From contig NZ_CP058246.1 in the NCBI RefSeq assembly GCF_013388355.1, positions 3,224,001-3,288,000 of the forward strand: 64,000 nt of DNA, in the 5' to 3' direction. The first letter of the stretch is position 1. Each line of letters begins with the position of its first letter. The notes under the pieces were generated by a model that saw only the letters and a program-made list of their open reading frames with translations, made no database searches and was not told the origin of the DNA. A program made the position numbers and the translations under genes. Source of the DNA: Flavobacterium sp. LPB0248 (GTDB taxonomy: Bacteria; Bacteroidota; Bacteroidia; Flavobacteriales; Flavobacteriaceae). Positions 7,870 through 16,198 of this stretch are shown here, piece by piece.

Positions 7870-8061
7870 TTAACTTTTTTTTCTTTTCAGTTGTGTATAC
7901 GTAATAAGAATTGCAACTGTAGAGAGAAAAGGACCAATCACTAATCTAAAATCGGAGTATGAAATATCTTTAATGTTTTTTGTAAGCAACGGACTTAAAG
8001 ATATTGCTATGTATAATAAACCAAGAATAATAAAAACAAGTAAAAAGCTCTTTTTGGTCAT
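7870..8061 (-). CDS. Small two-helix membrane protein, paralogue of the one at 2850-3068
   Basis: The frame is open further upstream, but the longer version would run through the aspartokinase terminator, so the ATG at 8061 (MTKKSFLLVFIILG) was chosen, giving 63 residues. It has helix 1 (residues 5-20), a loop TKNIKDISYSDFRLVIGP, helix 2 (about 44-55) and a basic tail LKRKKS. The loop matches the protein at 2850-3068 nearly residue for residue, so the two derive from one ancestor. It converges on the regulator gene with ten bases between stops. No known family is recognised; an immunity or accessory role is inferred from the locus. Confidence 0.65.
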   Translation of the reverse strand: MTKKSFLLVFIILGLLYIAISLSPLLTKNIKDISYSDFRLVIGPFLSTVAILITYTQLKRKKS

Positions 8062-8133
8062 TTTTATATTTATTAGAAAGAAAGTAAATATAATCAAAAA
8101 ACAGATTAAGTGAGGAAAATTCTTTCGTAATAA

Positions 8134-8163
8134 AAAAGGCTTCACGATTAAGTGAAGCCTTTT
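8134..8163 (-). terminator. Intrinsic terminator of the aspartokinase gene
   Basis: Inverted repeat AAAAGGCTTCAC (8134-8145) / GTGAAGCCTTTT (8152-8163) with a six-base loop. On the minus strand it is followed by a T-run. It lies 44 bases beyond the stop of the aspartokinase gene and marks the border between housekeeping DNA and the accessory locus. Confidence 0.85.
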
Positions 8164-8206
8164 CAATAATCTTTGAATTAAATAATTACCTTTTATAAAG
8201 CAATAT

Positions 8207-9466
8207 TTAGATTAATTCTTTAGTTACAATCTGCATAGTTTCGCGGCTAACTTGTTTCAATAAAACTTCTTTGTTAGCTTCAACAGTCTGCGCTGCCTCT
8301 TCTGTAAAGTGACGGATTGTATATAAGGTTACATTTTCGCTGTATTCTACTTTGAATTTTTTAGAAAGAATCGCATTCAATTCTGGGAAATTTCCAAATT
8401 TATCTTCCACACAAACAGAGAAACTAATTGCAGAGTTCTGAATTAAGTTTACTTTGATTTTGAATTCGTGGAATAAACCAAAAATCTCACTAATGTTTTC
8501 TTCCATAATGAAAGAGAAATCAATTGATGAAAGCGAAATTAAAAGCTGTTCTCTTTTTACGATAAAACATGGATATTGTGGTTCTAAATCAACTCCTTTA
8601 GAAACGCAAGTTCCTTTTAATAATGGGTTGATAAACGATTTTACGTATAATGGAATTTCTTTCTTCTGTAACGGCTGTAATGTTTTTGGGTGAATAACCG
8701 TTGCTCCGTAAAACGCCAACTCGATAGCTTCACGATATGAAATCTGGTTTAAAAGACTTGCATTTTCAAAATAACGCGGATCGGCATTCATAACTCCAGG
8801 AACGTCTTTCCAGATCGTTACACTTTCAGCATTCAAGCAGTAAGCAAAAATTCCAGCAGTATAATCAGAACCTTCACGGCCCAAAGTTGTTGTGAAATTA
8901 TTTTCGTCAGCACCTAAGAAACCTTGAGTAATGTTTAATTGTTTTCTTGGAACATTTTTACTAATGTTTTGCTGTGTAGTTTCCCAGTCAACTTCTGCAT
9001 CTCTGTAGTTGGCATTGGTTTTAATGAAATTACGAACGTCAAGCCATTGCGTCTGAATTCCTCTGAAATTCATATAATGGCTCAAGATATTAGTCGAAAT
9101 CAATTCACCAAAACTTACCACCTGATCGTAAACAAAGTTGTAATTTGGAGATTTATTATGAGCTAAAAAGTACTCTAATTCGTCAAACTGTGCATTTACA
9201 GCAGTGAAAACTTGATGATTTTCATCTTCAAACAAATCCAATAAGATCTGATTGTGGTATTTTTTAATTTCCTGAACAGAAGCATTTAGTTCTGTCGATT
9301 TTTCAAAGTAATTCTTGATTACAACTTCAAGAGCATTTGTTGTTTTTCCCATAGCCGAAACTACAAGAATTACGTCTTCGTAACCTACTTTTTGTAAAAC
9401 GTCGTATACGTTTTTAATTCCATCTGCATCTTTTACCGATGCTCCTCCAAATTTAAATACTCTCAT
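8207..9466 (-). CDS. lysC: Monofunctional aspartate kinase
   Basis: A 419-residue enzyme that phosphorylates aspartate, the first step to lysine, threonine, methionine and diaminopimelate. The kinase domain starts with the signature MRVFKFGGASVKDADGI and has VVSAMGKTTNAL, a GREGSDYTAGI nucleotide/substrate loop and TIWKDVPGVMNADPR. The last 130 or so residues form a regulatory region of ACT type, so feedback control by an end product is likely. The length fits the monofunctional class, without a fused homoserine dehydrogenase. A terminator follows at 8134-8163. Confidence 0.95.
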   Translation of the reverse strand: MRVFKFGGASVKDADGIKNVYDVLQKVGYEDVILVVSAMGKTTNALEVVIKNYFEKSTELNASVQEIKKYHNQILLDLFEDENHQVFTAVNAQFDELEYFLAHNKSPNYNFVYDQVVSFGELISTNILSHYMNFRGIQTQWLDVRNFIKTNANYRDAEVDWETTQQNISKNVPRKQLNITQGFLGADENNFTTTLGREGSDYTAGIFAYCLNAESVTIWKDVPGVMNADPRYFENASLLNQISYREAIELAFYGATVIHPKTLQPLQKKEIPLYVKSFINPLLKGTCVSKGVDLEPQYPCFIVKREQLLISLSSIDFSFIMEENISEIFGLFHEFKIKVNLIQNSAISFSVCVEDKFGNFPELNAILSKKFKVEYSENVTLYTIRHFTEEAAQTVEANKEVLLKQVSRETMQIVTKELI

Positions 9467-9498
9467 TTTTTAATTAATAGATTTTTAGATTTTTTTTC

Positions 9499-9561
9499 CG
9501 CCACGAATTCACGAATTATTTTTTTTAATCTTTACGAACAAAAATTCGTGAATTCGTGGCG
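9499..9561. repeat. Palindromic intergenic repeat (CCACGAATT family)
   Basis: Perfect 19-base arms CGCCACGAATTCACGAATT (9499-9517) and its complement (9543-9561) surround a T-rich loop. A related, imperfect copy lies at 47704-47790, and half-copies are seen near 27843-27859 and 33709-33731. It sits between two minus-strand genes and could act as a transcript-end hairpin. Confidence 0.7.
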
Positions 9562-9620
9562 AATTGCCAAAGACTTTAAAATCATTTTTAATCCTTATAA
9601 TCTGTGGCTAAATATTTTTT

Positions 9621-10109
9621 TTATAATTTTTCTAAGAATGAATTAACGCCTGCTTCATCCATTTGCACAACTTGCCAGTCTTCTAGAATTCTTGCGCCAG
9701 AATTCTTGTAAAAATTAACTGCCGGTGTATTCCAGGCTAAAACATTCCATTCAACTCTTCTAACATTATCTCTTTTTCCTTGTTTCATGATTTCAGCATA
9801 AAGGGCAGAACCTAAACCTGTCCCACGCATCTTTTCTTTTACAATCAAATCTTCAAGATGAATTGTCTTTCCTTTCCAAGTAGAATAGCGATAGTAATAT
9901 AATGCTATTCCGACAATTTCTTTCTGTTTTTCTTCGTTTTCAATCTCCGCTACAAAAACATTAAATAATGGTTTTTCACCAAAACCGTCACGTATCAAAT
10001 CATCTTCTGTAATGACAACCGCATCGGGTTCTTTTTCGAATATAGCCAGCTCCTGAATAAGCCCTAACACCGATTTCATATCTTCAGGATTTCCTTTTCT
10101 AATATTCAT
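9621..10109 (-). CDS. GNAT-family N-acetyltransferase (diamine acetyltransferase-like)
   Basis: A 162-residue single-domain GNAT enzyme transferring acetyl from acetyl-CoA to an amine. The acetyl-CoA loop appears as IVKEKMRGTGLGSALYAEI, and the C-terminal part has WNVLAWNTPAVNFYKNSGA. The overall pattern (LGLIQELAIFEKEPDAV, YYYRYSTWKGKTIHLEDL) resembles the spermidine/spermine (SSAT-like) subgroup. The substrate is therefore perhaps a polyamine or amino acid, but this is not certain. It is divergent from fbp. Confidence 0.85.
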   Translation of the reverse strand: MNIRKGNPEDMKSVLGLIQELAIFEKEPDAVVITEDDLIRDGFGEKPLFNVFVAEIENEEKQKEIVGIALYYYRYSTWKGKTIHLEDLIVKEKMRGTGLGSALYAEIMKQGKRDNVRRVEWNVLAWNTPAVNFYKNSGARILEDWQVVQMDEAGVNSFLEKL

Positions 10110-10280
10110 ATATTCCTATTTTTAACTATTTATTATCTAAAAAAGCTTCGTTTTAACTAGTGCTTTTTGCAGATTATTAGCAAATATACAATAGTAGCAA
10201 ACTAACAACATAATTTTTAAATCATTCTCACAAAATAAGCGATATTTGTGACTTAAAAATAAAACTATAACGATTTAGAA

Positions 10281-11285
10281 ATGGAAGAACGCAATAAAAC
10301 ACTGGGAGAGTTTATTATTGAGAACCAAAAAGCATTTCAGTATTCGTCGGGAGAACTCTCGCGAATTATCAACTCTATTCGATTGGCAGCAAAAGTGGTC
10401 AATCATAAAGTAAACCAAGCGGGTTTAGTAGATATTGTGGGCGCAGCAGGCGAACAGAATATTCAAGGAGAAGACCAGCAAAAATTAGATGTCTATGCAA
10501 ACGAAGTATTTATCCAGACGTTAATAAACCGTGAGATTGTCTGTGGTATTGCTTCTGAAGAAAACGACGATTTTATTACTGTTCAGGGGAGCGACAACAG
10601 TCATAATAATAAGTACGTGATCTTAATGGATCCGCTAGACGGATCTTCAAACATTGATGTAAATGTTTCTGTGGGAACTATCTTTTCTGTTTTCAGAAGA
10701 GTAACCCCAATAGGAACTCCGGTAACTAGCGAGGATTTTTTACAACCGGGAATCAATCAAGTTGCAGCAGGCTATGTAATTTATGGAACTTCTACAATGC
10801 TGGTTTACACTACAGGACATGGAGTGAATGGATTTACGTTAAATCCGGCTATAGGTACATTTTATCTTTCGCATCCAAACATGAAATTTCCAGAATACGG
10901 AAATATTTATTCGGTTAACGAAGGGAATTATGTTCATTTTCCGCAGGGAGTAAAAAATTACATTAAATACTGCCAGCGAGAAGAAGGAGACAGACCGTAT
11001 ACTTCAAGGTATATTGGAAGTTTGGTAGCCGATTTTCATCGAAATATGATTAAAGGCGGAATCTATATTTATCCAACAAGTTCAAAAGCACCAAAAGGAA
11101 AATTACGTTTGTTGTACGAATGTAATCCAATGGCATTTCTAGCAGAACAGGCAGGAGGAAAAGCAACAGATGGTTTTGGGAGAATTCTAGAAATCCAGCC
11201 AACTGAATTGCATCAAAGAGTGCCTTTCTTCTGTGGAAGCTATAATATGGTAGAAAAAGCTGAGGAGTTTATGGCGGCTGAGTGA
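10281..11285 (+). CDS. fbp: Class I fructose-1,6-bisphosphatase
   Basis: A 334-residue gluconeogenic enzyme that removes the 1-phosphate of fructose 1,6-bisphosphate. The metal-binding motifs are visible: [10 protein letters not shown] and [21 protein letters not shown]. The substrate region has [24 protein letters not shown] and [13 protein letters not shown], both diagnostic of the class I family. Length and start are normal. It is transcribed alone and is followed by a terminator at 11344-11376. Confidence 0.96.
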   Translation: MEERNKTLGEFIIENQKAFQYSSGELSRIINSIRLAAKVVNHKVNQAGLVDIVGAAGEQNIQGEDQQKLDVYANEVFIQTLINREIVCGIASEENDDFITVQGSDNSHNNKYVILMDPLDGSSNIDVNVSVGTIFSVFRRVTPIGTPVTSEDFLQPGINQVAAGYVIYGTSTMLVYTTGHGVNGFTLNPAIGTFYLSHPNMKFPEYGNIYSVNEGNYVHFPQGVKNYIKYCQREEGDRPYTSRYIGSLVADFHRNMIKGGIYIYPTSSKAPKGKLRLLYECNPMAFLAEQAGGKATDGFGRILEIQPTELHQRVPFFCGSYNMVEKAEEFMAAE

Positions 11286-11343
11286 GTGATCAGTTTTTAG
11301 TGTTCAGTCACAGTCGCAGTTTTCAGTCTGGATTATAAATAGT

Positions 11344-11376
11344 AAACCCGACAGGTTTTTAAAACCTGTCGGGTTT
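11344..11376 (+). terminator. Terminator hairpin of fbp (CCCGACAGG family)
   Basis: Perfect 16-base arms AAACCCGACAGGTTTT (11344-11359) and its complement (11361-11376), followed by further T residues. Two close relatives occur at 11946-11977 and 43370-43404, so this hairpin belongs to a repeated terminator-like family. Confidence 0.85.
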
Positions 11377-11516
11377 TATTTTTAAGATAATTAAAAAAAG
11401 ACGCAACCATTTTTAGTTTTGTCAATCTTTAAAAAGAACCAAATGTTTATGAAAAATTATGGATTAATTTTTTGTAAGCGCCTTAAAACTAATCAAAAAC
11501 CAAAAAGTAAATTATT

Positions 11517-11930
11517 ATGAAGAAAAAACTATTGATGATTCTGTTCGGAATATTTTCAGTTTTGTTTGTTGCCTGTAGTAACGATGAGGTTAAAGATCTT
11601 CCAACGGGACCTTCTGGAGATATGATTAAACTTTCTAAAAAGGAAGCTTCTTTTACCGCAGAGGCCAACACAGTTATAATTACTACAGAATATAAAACAT
11701 GGTGGGTAAATGGCTTTGCATTAGACAAAGTAAGAATTGATAAAGGAGCTGTAAATTTGTATGCTGAAAATTTTATCTTTAAAAATGATGTTTTTGAGGT
11801 AGAAAAGAAAAATGGAAACACTTTGATTATTACAATGACTAAGAACACAACGGGTGCAGAAAGGTTTCTTTATATAGTATTGCAGTCAGGAAATTATTTT
11901 GAGAGTATAAGTGTTACCCAATCAAAATAA
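11517..11930 (+). CDS. Secreted lipoprotein of unknown function
   Basis: A 137-residue protein with a lipoprotein signal peptide: the basic start MKKKLLMILFG, a hydrophobic core and the lipobox FVACSND, with lipid-modified Cys20. The mature part is beta-rich (KKEASFTAEANTVIITTEYKTWWVN..., ending SGNYFESISVTQSK). This resembles the BACON/Ig-like domains common in Bacteroidota surface lipoproteins. No enzyme motif is seen. It is a stand-alone gene flanked by two copies of the CCCGACAG hairpin. Confidence 0.75.
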   Translation: MKKKLLMILFGIFSVLFVACSNDEVKDLPTGPSGDMIKLSKKEASFTAEANTVIITTEYKTWWVNGFALDKVRIDKGAVNLYAENFIFKNDVFEVEKKNGNTLIITMTKNTTGAERFLYIVLQSGNYFESISVTQSK

Positions 11931-11945
11931 AAGACTTAAAAAAAC

Positions 11946-11977
11946 AAACCCGACAGTTTTTAAAAACTTGTCGGGTT
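11946..11977. terminator. Terminator hairpin (CCCGACAGG family, second copy)
   Basis: Arms AAACCCGACA-GTTTTT and AAAAACTTGTCGGGTTT pair with a single bulged base around the loop. It lies 15 bases after the lipoprotein stop on the plus strand and also downstream of the TerB gene on the minus strand. It closely resembles the hairpins at 11344-11376 and 43370-43404. Confidence 0.8.
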
Positions 11978-12044
11978 TATAATTTAATGCGAGTTTTAGT
12001 TTCTTTTTTCGGCATCAAAATAAACTGAGGCTGAAAACTGAAAA

Positions 12045-12476
12045 CTATTTATGCATATGCTGCATTTCGTAGATAAAAGTATCTGCATCTACTTTATTGT
12101 CAACTAACGACAATGCTTTTGCAATGATATAATCTACGTTGCTTGGTGTGAATCCTAGCGCAACACTTATTTTTTTCAATAATACTTCTTGTTTGTCTTC
12201 AAGATGATGATCAACATGAACCATTCTTGTCAAATCATATAAACGCTCTAAACGTTGAACATATGAATAAGGTGGATTGATCGGATATTTTAACGGATCG
12301 CTAAGAATTTCTTCGTATTCCGATTCTGTAATTTCTAAACGAGAAGCAAGTTTGTCTAAAAAGGCTTTTTCTTCTGGATATACAACTCCATCAGCCAATG
12401 CTACACGAACGATAGCAGAAAAGTGTCCTTTGTTTCTTTGCTTGAATTCGCTATCAAATAATTCTGAAAATGACAT
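12045..12476 (-). CDS. TerB-family protein
   Basis: The start was set at the ATG at 12476 (MSFSELFDSEFKQRNKGHF); the frame extends eight codons further only through a TTG. The 143-residue helical protein has the TerB pattern HFSAIVRVALADGVVYPEEKAFLDKLASRLEITESEYEEIL, with acidic residues that bind metal in the tellurite-resistance family. A second acidic helix follows, VDHHLEDKQEVLLKKISVALGF. Isolated TerB proteins are common in Bacteroidota, and no other ter genes are near, so tellurite resistance should not be assumed. Confidence 0.85.
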   Translation of the reverse strand: MSFSELFDSEFKQRNKGHFSAIVRVALADGVVYPEEKAFLDKLASRLEITESEYEEILSDPLKYPINPPYSYVQRLERLYDLTRMVHVDHHLEDKQEVLLKKISVALGFTPSNVDYIIAKALSLVDNKVDADTFIYEMQHMHK

Positions 12477-12644
12477 AATTGTAAAGTTTTTGTAAAACAA
12501 ATATAGCCTTATTTTTAAATTATCGATTTTAAAATTCTCATAAAATTTAACTTTTCTTTATTGAAGGATTTGGTGTCTTCAATATTTAAGTTTGAAAATT
12601 AATCGTAAGTTTACAACCCCTAATTATTTAATTACATTACACCT

Positions 12645-13238
12645 ATGTCACAATTTTGGATTTATTTTCAAATAGGATTAAAACACGTTTTAGATATCAA
12701 TGCCTACGATCACGTTCTTTTTTTAATCGCCTTAACCGTTCCGTATCTTTTTAAAGACTGGAAAAGAATTTTTTTATTGGTTTCTATTTTTACAATCGGT
12801 CATACTTTGGCTTTAATTCTTTCTGTTTACGGCATCATTGCCATAAAAGTAGATGTTGTAGAATTCCTGATTCCGATTACAATTCTGGTAACAGCTCTTT
12901 ATCATTTGTTTACGGCCGGAAAGACCTCAAAAAATGATGGCGTAAATCTGGTATTTTTCATAACTTTATTCTTTGGAATTATTCATGGACTTGGTTTTTC
13001 TAATTATTTCAAAACAATATTAGGAGGTTCTGCGACCTCAAAATTGTTACCTTTGGGAGAGTTTGCCTTAGGAATAGAAGCTGCTCAGCTAGTAGTGGTT
13101 TTTGTTGTTCTGGTAATTTCATATATAGTGCAGACCGTTTTCCGTTTTTCAAAACGCGACTGGGCACTTGTAATGTCGGCTTTTATTATTGGAGTTGTAA
13201 TTCCGATGATTATTGAAAGCCCAATTTGGAACAGATAA
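12645..13238 (+). CDS. HupE/UreJ-like membrane protein
   Basis: A 197-residue membrane protein with about five or six helices. The start FQIGLKHVLDINAYDHVLFLIAL, the IGHTLALILS helix and FFGIIHGLGFSNYF carry the conserved His/Asp residues of the HupE/UreJ family, often linked to nickel or cobalt entry in hydrogenase and urease clusters. Here there is no such enzyme nearby, so the transported ion is unknown. It is followed after six bases by the deaminase gene, suggesting a short operon with the deaminase and S41 peptidase. Confidence 0.8.
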   Translation: MSQFWIYFQIGLKHVLDINAYDHVLFLIALTVPYLFKDWKRIFLLVSIFTIGHTLALILSVYGIIAIKVDVVEFLIPITILVTALYHLFTAGKTSKNDGVNLVFFITLFFGIIHGLGFSNYFKTILGGSATSKLLPLGEFALGIEAAQLVVVFVVLVISYIVQTVFRFSKRDWALVMSAFIIGVVIPMIIESPIWNR

Positions 13239-13244
13239 ATTTAA

Positions 13245-13676
13245 ATGGAAGTAAAAAAACTGAATAAATACGATAAAGCATATCTGCGAATTGCAAAAGA
13301 GTGGAGTTTGCTTTCTTACTGTAAACGTAAACAAGTTGGTGCTATTATTGTAAAAGACAGAATGATCATTTCTGACGGTTACAACGGAACGCCATCTGGA
13401 TTTGAAAATTGTTGCGAAGACGAAGACGGATTAACACGTTGGGATGTTTTACATGCCGAAGCAAATGCGATCCTGAAAGTAGCAAGATCAACGCAATCTT
13501 GTGAAGGAGCAACATTATATATCACGCTTTCGCCTTGCAAAGAATGCAGTAAATTAATACATCAGTCTGGAATAAAAAGAGTGGTGTACAAAGATGGATA
13601 TCGTGATGATTCTGGAATTCAATTTTTAATAAAAGCAGGCGTAGAGGTAGAACATATTCCTGTTTTAGAAGAGTAA
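13245..13676 (+). CDS. dCMP/cytidine deaminase family protein
   Basis: A 143-residue zinc hydrolase. The catalytic signatures are VLHAEANAILK (zinc His and proton-shuttling Glu) and TLSPCKECSKLI (two zinc-binding cysteines). The N-terminal half has CKRKQVGAIIVKDRMIISDGYNGTPSGFENC, which is typical of deoxycytidylate deaminases of the ComEB group. It probably turns dCMP into dUMP for thymidylate synthesis. Its TAA shares one base with the ATG of the next gene, so the two are coupled. Confidence 0.9.
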   Translation: MEVKKLNKYDKAYLRIAKEWSLLSYCKRKQVGAIIVKDRMIISDGYNGTPSGFENCCEDEDGLTRWDVLHAEANAILKVARSTQSCEGATLYITLSPCKECSKLIHQSGIKRVVYKDGYRDDSGIQFLIKAGVEVEHIPVLEE

Positions 13677-15253
13677 TGAAATTTAATCCGAAATATTTGC
13701 CAATAGTCATAGGAGCAACTTTTGCTCTTGGAACAATTGCCGGTAGCCTTATGAATGCTCCTGCAAGCGACCAGCTTTTGGCTAAAAATTACTCTAAAAC
13801 CAAACTTAATAAACTTATTGATTTTATCAATACCGAATATGTTGATAGTGTCAATACCGATTCGATTGTAAATCTTACAGTCGATAATATACTTTCTAAA
13901 TTAGACCCGCATTCAGTTTATATTCCGCCAAGCGAACAAGCTGAGGTTGCCGAAAGCATGAAAGGTGATTTCGTTGGAATCGGAATCAATTTTTATATGT
14001 ATAAAGATTCGGTTGCGATTATAAAACCAGTCGAAAACGGACCTTCAGCAAAAGCAGGAATAAAATCTGGCGATCGTATTTTATTTGCTGGAAAAACAAA
14101 ATTGTACGGTAGAAAATTACCTTCAGATAGTTTATTCTCCAAATTAAAAGGACTTCAGGGTTCAGAAATCGAGCTGACTGTTTTTAGAAAATCAGAACAA
14201 AAGAAATTAAAATTTAAAGTAAAACGAGATATTATTCCTATCAAAAGTGTTGATGCTTCTTTGCTGTTAGGAAATAATGTTGGTTACATCAAAATTAATC
14301 GTTTTGCAGAAACCACTTTTAATGAGTTTAAAACTGGTTTAACGAGATTAAAACAAAAAGGAATTCAGTCCCTTGTAATTGACCTTCGCGATAATGGCGG
14401 TGGCTACATGGAAGAAGCGATTGCTATCGCCGATGAGTTTTTAAAAGACAAACAGTTAATCGTTTTCACAAAAAGCAAAAACGGCTCTACTGAAAAAACG
14501 TATGCTACAAAAGCAGGAAGTTTTGAAACTGGAAAAGTGTATGTTTTAATTAATGAAAATAGTGCTTCTGCAAGCGAAATTTTGGCGGGAGCAATCCAAG
14601 ATAATGACCGCGGAACGATTGTGGGACGTCGTTCTTTTGGAAAAGGTTTAGTCCAGAGAGAAATGGACTTTAACGACGGATCTGCTGTAAGATTGACTGT
14701 AGCGCGTTATTACACGCCAACAGGAAGATCAATTCAGAAACCATATAAAAAAGGAAACGAAGAATATTTTAAAGAATCAGAATCTAGAATTGCTACTGGA
14801 GAGTTGTATGCAAAAGACAGCATAAAAGTAGCCGATTCATTAAAATTTAAAACTCCAAAAGGTAAAATAGTATACGGCGGCGGCGGAATTGTTCCAGATG
14901 TTTTTGTGCCAATGGAAGCAGAGCACGGAAATGAAAATGTTGCTTATTTGCTGCAAACAGGAATTGTTGGTCATTTTGTTTTCGAAGAATTGGATAAAAA
15001 TAGAAATGCTTTTGCAGGTGATAGTTTTGCTGATTTTTTGGCTAAAATGAAAAACTCAGACCTATATTTCAAAAAATTCAAAAATTATATTTTGATGACA
15101 GGTCTGGATTTGAAATTAGATAAAACAAAAGCACTTGTAAACCGTCATATTACGGCTGAATTTGCCCGACAGCTGTATGGAGAATTGTATTATTATGATG
15201 TGATCTTAAAAGAAGATGCCATGATAAAAACAATTCTGAATCCGAAGAAATAA
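13676..15253 (+). CDS. S41-family C-terminal processing peptidase
   Basis: A 525-residue periplasmic protease with an N-terminal membrane anchor/signal (ATFALGTIAGSLM), a helical region ending DPHSVYIPPSEQAEV, and a PDZ domain (about residues 85-180, FVGIGINFYMY... GIKSGDRI). The S41 catalytic domain follows (NVGYIKINRFAETT, VIDLRDNGGGYMEEA, and NENSASASEILAGAIQDNDRGTIVGRRSFGKGLVQ). The catalytic serine (SASE) and lysine (GKGL) are both present. Such enzymes trim or degrade periplasmic proteins from their C-termini. It overlaps the deaminase stop by one base. Confidence 0.92.
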   Translation: MKFNPKYLPIVIGATFALGTIAGSLMNAPASDQLLAKNYSKTKLNKLIDFINTEYVDSVNTDSIVNLTVDNILSKLDPHSVYIPPSEQAEVAESMKGDFVGIGINFYMYKDSVAIIKPVENGPSAKAGIKSGDRILFAGKTKLYGRKLPSDSLFSKLKGLQGSEIELTVFRKSEQKKLKFKVKRDIIPIKSVDASLLLGNNVGYIKINRFAETTFNEFKTGLTRLKQKGIQSLVIDLRDNGGGYMEEAIAIADEFLKDKQLIVFTKSKNGSTEKTYATKAGSFETGKVYVLINENSASASEILAGAIQDNDRGTIVGRRSFGKGLVQREMDFNDGSAVRLTVARYYTPTGRSIQKPYKKGNEEYFKESESRIATGELYAKDSIKVADSLKFKTPKGKIVYGGGGIVPDVFVPMEAEHGNENVAYLLQTGIVGHFVFEELDKNRNAFAGDSFADFLAKMKNSDLYFKKFKNYILMTGLDLKLDKTKALVNRHITAEFARQLYGELYYYDVILKEDAMIKTILNPKK

Positions 15254-15270
15254 CTTCAAATCTTTATAGC

Positions 15271-15636
15271 ATGAAAATAGAAACCGTTGTTAATGCAGAA
15301 ATTGAACTCCTAACTGCAATTAAAAAATCGGATGTTATGGCTTTGGAAACCATTCTTCATGATGATTTATTGTTTAATATGCCCGACGGGCAAACCATTA
15401 CTAAAGATTTCGATTTACAGACCTATCGTTCTGGAAAGATTAAAATTGATTCTTTAGAAGGTTCTGATCAAATCGTTAATATAATTGGTGACTCGGCTGT
15501 AGTTACTGTTACAGTCGCATTAAATGGGGCTAACGATGGAAATCCGATTAATGGAGTTTTCAAGTATATAAGAGTCTGGAAAAAAATAGGAAAAAATTTG
15601 AAAGTTATAGCAGGAAGCTGTGTTCAGCTGGCATAG
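15271..15636 (+). CDS. NTF2-like (DUF4440/SnoaL) protein
   Basis: A 121-residue single-domain protein. The pattern AEIELLTAIKKSDVMALETILHDDLLFNMPDGQTITKD, followed by five strands ending VFKYIRVWKKIGKNLKVIAGSC, is the cone-shaped NTF2-like fold. Such proteins may be enzymes or ligand binders; the role here is unknown. It starts 17 bases after the peptidase gene and is probably in the same transcript. Confidence 0.8.
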   Translation: MKIETVVNAEIELLTAIKKSDVMALETILHDDLLFNMPDGQTITKDFDLQTYRSGKIKIDSLEGSDQIVNIIGDSAVVTVTVALNGANDGNPINGVFKYIRVWKKIGKNLKVIAGSCVQLA

Positions 15637-15655
15637 CTTGTATAAAAATATTCAG

Positions 15656-15679
15656 TCACTCCCAATAGCTATCGGGATG
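15656..15679. repeat. Short palindromic repeat with TAGCTATCGGGA core
   Basis: TCCCaATAGCTATCGGGA forms a near-perfect short palindrome. A better copy (arms CGTAATCCCGATA) occurs at 45147-45174. It is followed by a CAGATTTAAAAAATCC-type degenerate repeat reaching the next gene. It was probably a REP-like intergenic element. Confidence 0.45.
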
Positions 15680-15779
15680 AGAATTAGCACAGATTTAAAA
15701 AATCCTTCTAATCTTTTTAATCTGGAGCTAAAGAAAAAATAGTAATCTTGAAGATTATTACACATTTAAATGTTTAAAA

Positions 15780-16097
15780 ATGAAAAACCTAAAAAGAATA
15801 AGTTTTCTAGTGCTTTTAATGACTTTTGTAATCTCTTGTGCCACTATGAAAAACGATACAAATGCTGTAGTCTCAGGAAAGGTTGATGGTATAGAAGCTG
15901 GTAAAGATGGTTACACAGCCAAAATTACAACAGACGTCAAAGAAGTATACTTTGCAACAATTAGTATTGTAAACGTAGGCGGGCCTCAAAACTACAAACA
16001 ACTAAAAATTGGAGATGTAGTATCTGTTAAAGGAGAAAAATGGAAAACCGAAGAGGAAAACCATATTAAAGTAACCCAAATCGTTTCGGTTAAATAA
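15780..16097 (+). CDS. Small lipoprotein of unknown function
   Basis: A 105-residue protein with a lipoprotein signal (MKNLKRISFLVLLMTFVISC, lipid-modified Cys20). A short beta-rich domain follows: VVSGKVDGIEAGKDGYTAKITTDVKEVYFATIS ... LKIGDVVSVKGEKW ... IKVTQIVSV. The strand order and the GDVVSVKGE turn look like an OB-type barrel that might bind a small ligand or another protein. No specific family is recognised. It ends 20 bases before a CCATATAAG repeat. Confidence 0.7.
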   Translation: MKNLKRISFLVLLMTFVISCATMKNDTNAVVSGKVDGIEAGKDGYTAKITTDVKEVYFATISIVNVGGPQNYKQLKIGDVVSVKGEKWKTEEENHIKVTQIVSVK

Positions 16098-16117
16098 AAA
16101 AACAGTCACTCAAAAAT

Positions 16118-16191
16118 AAACCATATAAGTGATATAAGTTCATATTATACTTTGTGTATAGATTAAATGGACTTATTCACTTATATGGTTT
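16118..16191. repeat. CCATATAAG palindromic element, copy 1
   Basis: The left end AAACCATATAAGTGATATAA (16118-) pairs with the right end TTATTCACTTATATGGTTT (ending 16191) around a short AT-rich loop. It belongs to a four-copy family with 32373-32555, 41897-42109 and 60619-60695. In this copy the variable triplet is TGA in the left arm and TCA in the right arm, that is, matched. Confidence 0.85.
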
Positions 16192-16198
16192 AATAATT

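Noticed and set aside
8062..8166. N-terminal extension of the small membrane protein at 7870-8061
   Set aside because: It would be encoded across the aspartokinase terminator and lacks a counterpart in the paralogue at 2850-3068.
12045..12476. Tellurite resistance operon
   Set aside because: Only a lone TerB-domain gene is present; no terA/C/D/E genes are near.
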